From NCBI GenBank assembly GCA_963746955.1, contig CAVVDR010000004.1, positions 62,001-126,000 on the forward strand: a stretch of 64,000 nt of DNA, in the 5' to 3' direction. A program made the translations under genes and the position numbers. Below, piece by piece: positions 62,287 to 64,000 of this stretch. The stretch comes from DASQBT01 sp963746955 (GTDB taxonomy: Bacteria; Pseudomonadota; Gammaproteobacteria; Burkholderiales; Thiobacillaceae). Below the pieces are notes generated by a model. That model was given only the letters and a program-made list of their open reading frames with translations. It made no database searches and was not told the origin of the DNA. Each line of letters opens with the position of its first letter. Position 1 is the stretch's first letter.

Positions 62287-63310
62287 GTTGCTGACCGAAC
62301 TTGATCATCTGCCGGAAGGATTTCTGCAAGTCCGGGCCAACGAGCTGTACCGCATCCTGCCCGGACCCACGCTGATTCACTTGCGGGGCCGCCGGTCCGA
62401 ACCGCTGTTCGTGTCGATCCTGCTGCACGGCAATGAGGATACCGGCCTGCTTGCGATTCAGTCCCTGCTGCACAAATTCACAGACCAGCCCTTGCCGCGA
62501 ACGTTGTCCCTGTTTGTCGGAAACGTCGAAGCGGCCCGCTACGGCCAGCGTCGCCTCGACTCCCAGGCGGACTATAACCGCGTCTGGCCAGGGGCACCGG
62601 GCGTCCCCGGCGATGAACACCGTCTGATGCAGGAAGTGGTCGATCGCATGGCGGCGCGAGCGCTATTTGCCAGCATCGACCTGCACAACAACACCGGTCT
62701 CAACCCGCACTACGCCTGCATCAACCGGCTGGAACATCGCTTTGTCCACCTGGCCCTGCTGTTCTCCCGCACCGTGGTGTATTTCACCCAGCCTGCCGGA
62801 GTGCAATCGGCCGCGTTTGCCTCGCTTTGTCCCGCAGTGACCGTGGAATGCGGCAAGCCGGGCATGCTCAGCGGCGCGGAACACGCTGCTGGATTTGTCG
62901 AAGCCACACTGCATTTGTCTGGGTTTCCCGCCCATCCGGTCCCGCCCAGGGACGTGGACCTGTTGCACACCTTGGCGACGGTCAAGGTGCCAGAGTCCGT
63001 GGAATTCAGCTTCGGCAAAGGCGAAATCGGGTTGTCTCTGATTGCTGACATTGACCATTTCAATTTTCGCGAATTGCCCGCCGGCACCCCGCTGGGACAT
63101 TTTTCCCTCGGGCCGAAGGTGCCGCTAAGCGTGACTGACAATCATGGGAAGCAGCTTGCCGAACGCTACTTTGAAGTGAGAAACGGCCAGTTGCTCACCC
63201 GCCGGCCTATCATGCCCGCCATGCTTACCCGGGATGAACGCATCATTCGGCAGGATTGCCTGTGTTACCTGATGGAGCGGATCGAGCTGGAACAACTTGC
63301 AAAGGATTGA
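62270..63310 (+). CDS. M14-family metallopeptidase (aspartoacylase/succinylglutamate desuccinylase-like)
   Basis: A 346-residue zinc hydrolase. The zinc ligands are His53 and Glu56 in LLHGNEDTG and His139 in SIDLHNNTG; an Arg for substrate carboxylate binding may be in DYNRVWPG. It resembles AstE/AspA-type amidohydrolases that release acyl groups from amino acids. It overlaps the ligase-like gene by 17 bases. A ligase and a hydrolase of amide bonds in one operon suggests that one builds and the other trims the same class of compound. Confidence 0.85.
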   Translation: MNGIFELLTELDHLPEGFLQVRANELYRILPGPTLIHLRGRRSEPLFVSILLHGNEDTGLLAIQSLLHKFTDQPLPRTLSLFVGNVEAARYGQRRLDSQADYNRVWPGAPGVPGDEHRLMQEVVDRMAARALFASIDLHNNTGLNPHYACINRLEHRFVHLALLFSRTVVYFTQPAGVQSAAFASLCPAVTVECGKPGMLSGAEHAAGFVEATLHLSGFPAHPVPPRDVDLLHTLATVKVPESVEFSFGKGEIGLSLIADIDHFNFRELPAGTPLGHFSLGPKVPLSVTDNHGKQLAERYFEVRNGQLLTRRPIMPAMLTRDERIIRQDCLCYLMERIELEQLAKD

Positions 63311-63328
63311 AACTTGCGCTTGGCCACG

Positions 63329-63880
63329 CTAATGCGGACGCAGCCTGGCCAGCTCGTCCAGCAGGTTTAGCACCAGTTCCCGGCCCAGTGGCCCCATGCC
63401 TTGCATCAACTTGTTCGCATCGCGTTCTCCATCCACCAGACGCCGCATATGGCCGCCCAGGCGGGCCATATCGCCACCCGCTTTCATCATCTGCTCTGCC
63501 ATATCGGCCAGAACGGCAAAGGCCTTTACGTCGCCCGTACCCGCGGCGTATATCATCGCCGCCAGGCCTGGCGCAGCGGCAGTGCCATCCGGCGGTTCCA
63601 GCGAGGGCAGGGTGGCGGGGTTGTCCAAGCCGCGCAGGATCGCGTCCACCAGGATGCAATCTTCTTCATCCAGCCCCAGCTTGATGTCGTCCCCGCGCCT
63701 GCCATTCGCGATCTGCCGGATGGCAGCCACCAGTCGGCCCCAGCCTGCGTCTTCGGCCGCTTTCAAATGTTCCTGCAATTGCGGCAGCTGACTGCGGTCG
63801 CGCAGCGCGTCTACCACGCTGTGTATGAACACTGCGTGCAGGCGCAACACCTGCTCGACAGCATTAGGAAGTTGGGCCAT
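63329..63880 (-). CDS. Conserved hypothetical protein, helical, 183 residues
   Basis: I do not recognise a family. The protein starts MAQLPNAVEQVLRLHAVFIHSVVDAL, is largely helical and soluble, with an acidic middle (KLGLDEEDCILVDAIL) and an Ala/Met-rich later part (MAEQMMKAGGDMARLGGHMRR). A GAAGGA ribosome-binding site precedes the ATG at 63880; the frame is open further upstream without support. It is convergent with the M14 gene, 18 bases apart, and closely follows a partial frame on the same strand. Confidence 0.75.
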   Translation of the reverse strand: MAQLPNAVEQVLRLHAVFIHSVVDALRDRSQLPQLQEHLKAAEDAGWGRLVAAIRQIANGRRGDDIKLGLDEEDCILVDAILRGLDNPATLPSLEPPDGTAAAPGLAAMIYAAGTGDVKAFAVLADMAEQMMKAGGDMARLGGHMRRLVDGERDANKLMQGMGPLGRELVLNLLDELARLRPH

Positions 63881-63908
63881 GGTTGTTTCCTTCAGGAACA
63901 AATATTCA

Positions 63909-64000
63909 TCACACGGCGGGCGCGGGGCACCCGGAGGAAATCGAAAGGTATCTTTGCCATTGCTCGATCGCCCATTGCAGAATTTCAACCGCCGAGGCGG
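63909..64000 (-). CDS. C-terminal end of an unidentified gene, cut by the window edge
   Basis: A frame entering from the right edge reads ASAVEILQWAIEQWQRYLSI and stops at 63909, 28 bases before the next start, an operon-like distance. The Trp/Gln-rich helix looks like real protein, but 30 codons are too few to name a family. Confidence 0.4.
   Translation of the reverse strand, partial: ASAVEILQWAIEQWQRYLSISSGCPAPAV

Overview
The window looks like a chromosomal segment of a betaproteobacterium. I infer Nitrosomonadales (Sulfuricellaceae/Gallionellaceae-like) from the overall gene orders: fxsA/cutA/dsbD/tlpA-like, aroQ-accB-accC-prmA-zinc-ribbon protein, tkt-gapA-pgk-pyk-fba, and miaB-phoH-ybeY-corC. 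The DNA is GC-rich and densely coded, with many 1-4 base overlaps between genes. I see no transposase, prophage gene, CRISPR array or rRNA. There are two tRNA genes.

Layout. 1-5004: the start of a ferredoxin-reductase gene (cut by the window edge), an SDR protein, fxsA, and a cutA-dsbD-tlpA-like operon for periplasmic thiol reduction. 5052-11306: an asparagine synthase-like gene, then aroQ-accB-accC-prmA and a zinc-ribbon membrane protein. 11454-20995: patatin-like protein, a cyanide-insensitive-type cytochrome bd oxidase (cydAB), a histone-deacetylase-family hydrolase, a SagB/ThcOx protein, an unlisted 42-residue basic protein with its own terminator, a hemolysin III protein, a heme-c lipoprotein and dsbB. 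21127-26549: the glycine cleavage locus gcvT-gcvH-gcvPA-(tpx)-gcvPB. It has a near-consensus promoter, a tandem glycine riboswitch and a terminator expression platform. 26762-35169: dgkA, a FimV-like protein, a PfkB kinase, an acyltransferase, apaH, rep, a Sel1-repeat protein and a membrane-anchored dihaem cytochrome c. 35251-40097: tRNA-Arg(CCG) followed by an accessory-looking block: a DUF971 protein, a radical SAM protein with a C-terminal CCAEP tail, an ATP-grasp protein and a fructosamine-kinase-like protein. The last three overlap each other by 1-4 bases. 40385-48182: YbiT, a GGDEF sensor behind a remnant of a phosphonate-binding-protein gene, argA, rsmE, a thioredoxin-fold protein and an inositol-monophosphatase-family protein. 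48508-55610: the sugar-phosphate operon tkt-gapA-pgk-pyk-fba. 55775-63880: OmpA-like lipoprotein, corC-ybeY-phoH-miaB on the minus strand, tRNA-Met, a glutamate-cysteine-ligase-like/M14 peptidase pair, and a conserved hypothetical. A partial reading frame runs off the right edge.

The best candidate for an undescribed system is the CCAEP-tail radical SAM / ATP-grasp / small-molecule kinase operon at 35919-39432. Other points of interest are imperfect purine/pyrimidine palindromes in the gaps of the gcv and glycolytic operons, a DsbD with a duplicated periplasmic domain, the unlisted 42-residue protein, and the ligase/M14 peptidase pair preceded by a tiny hydrophobic reading frame.
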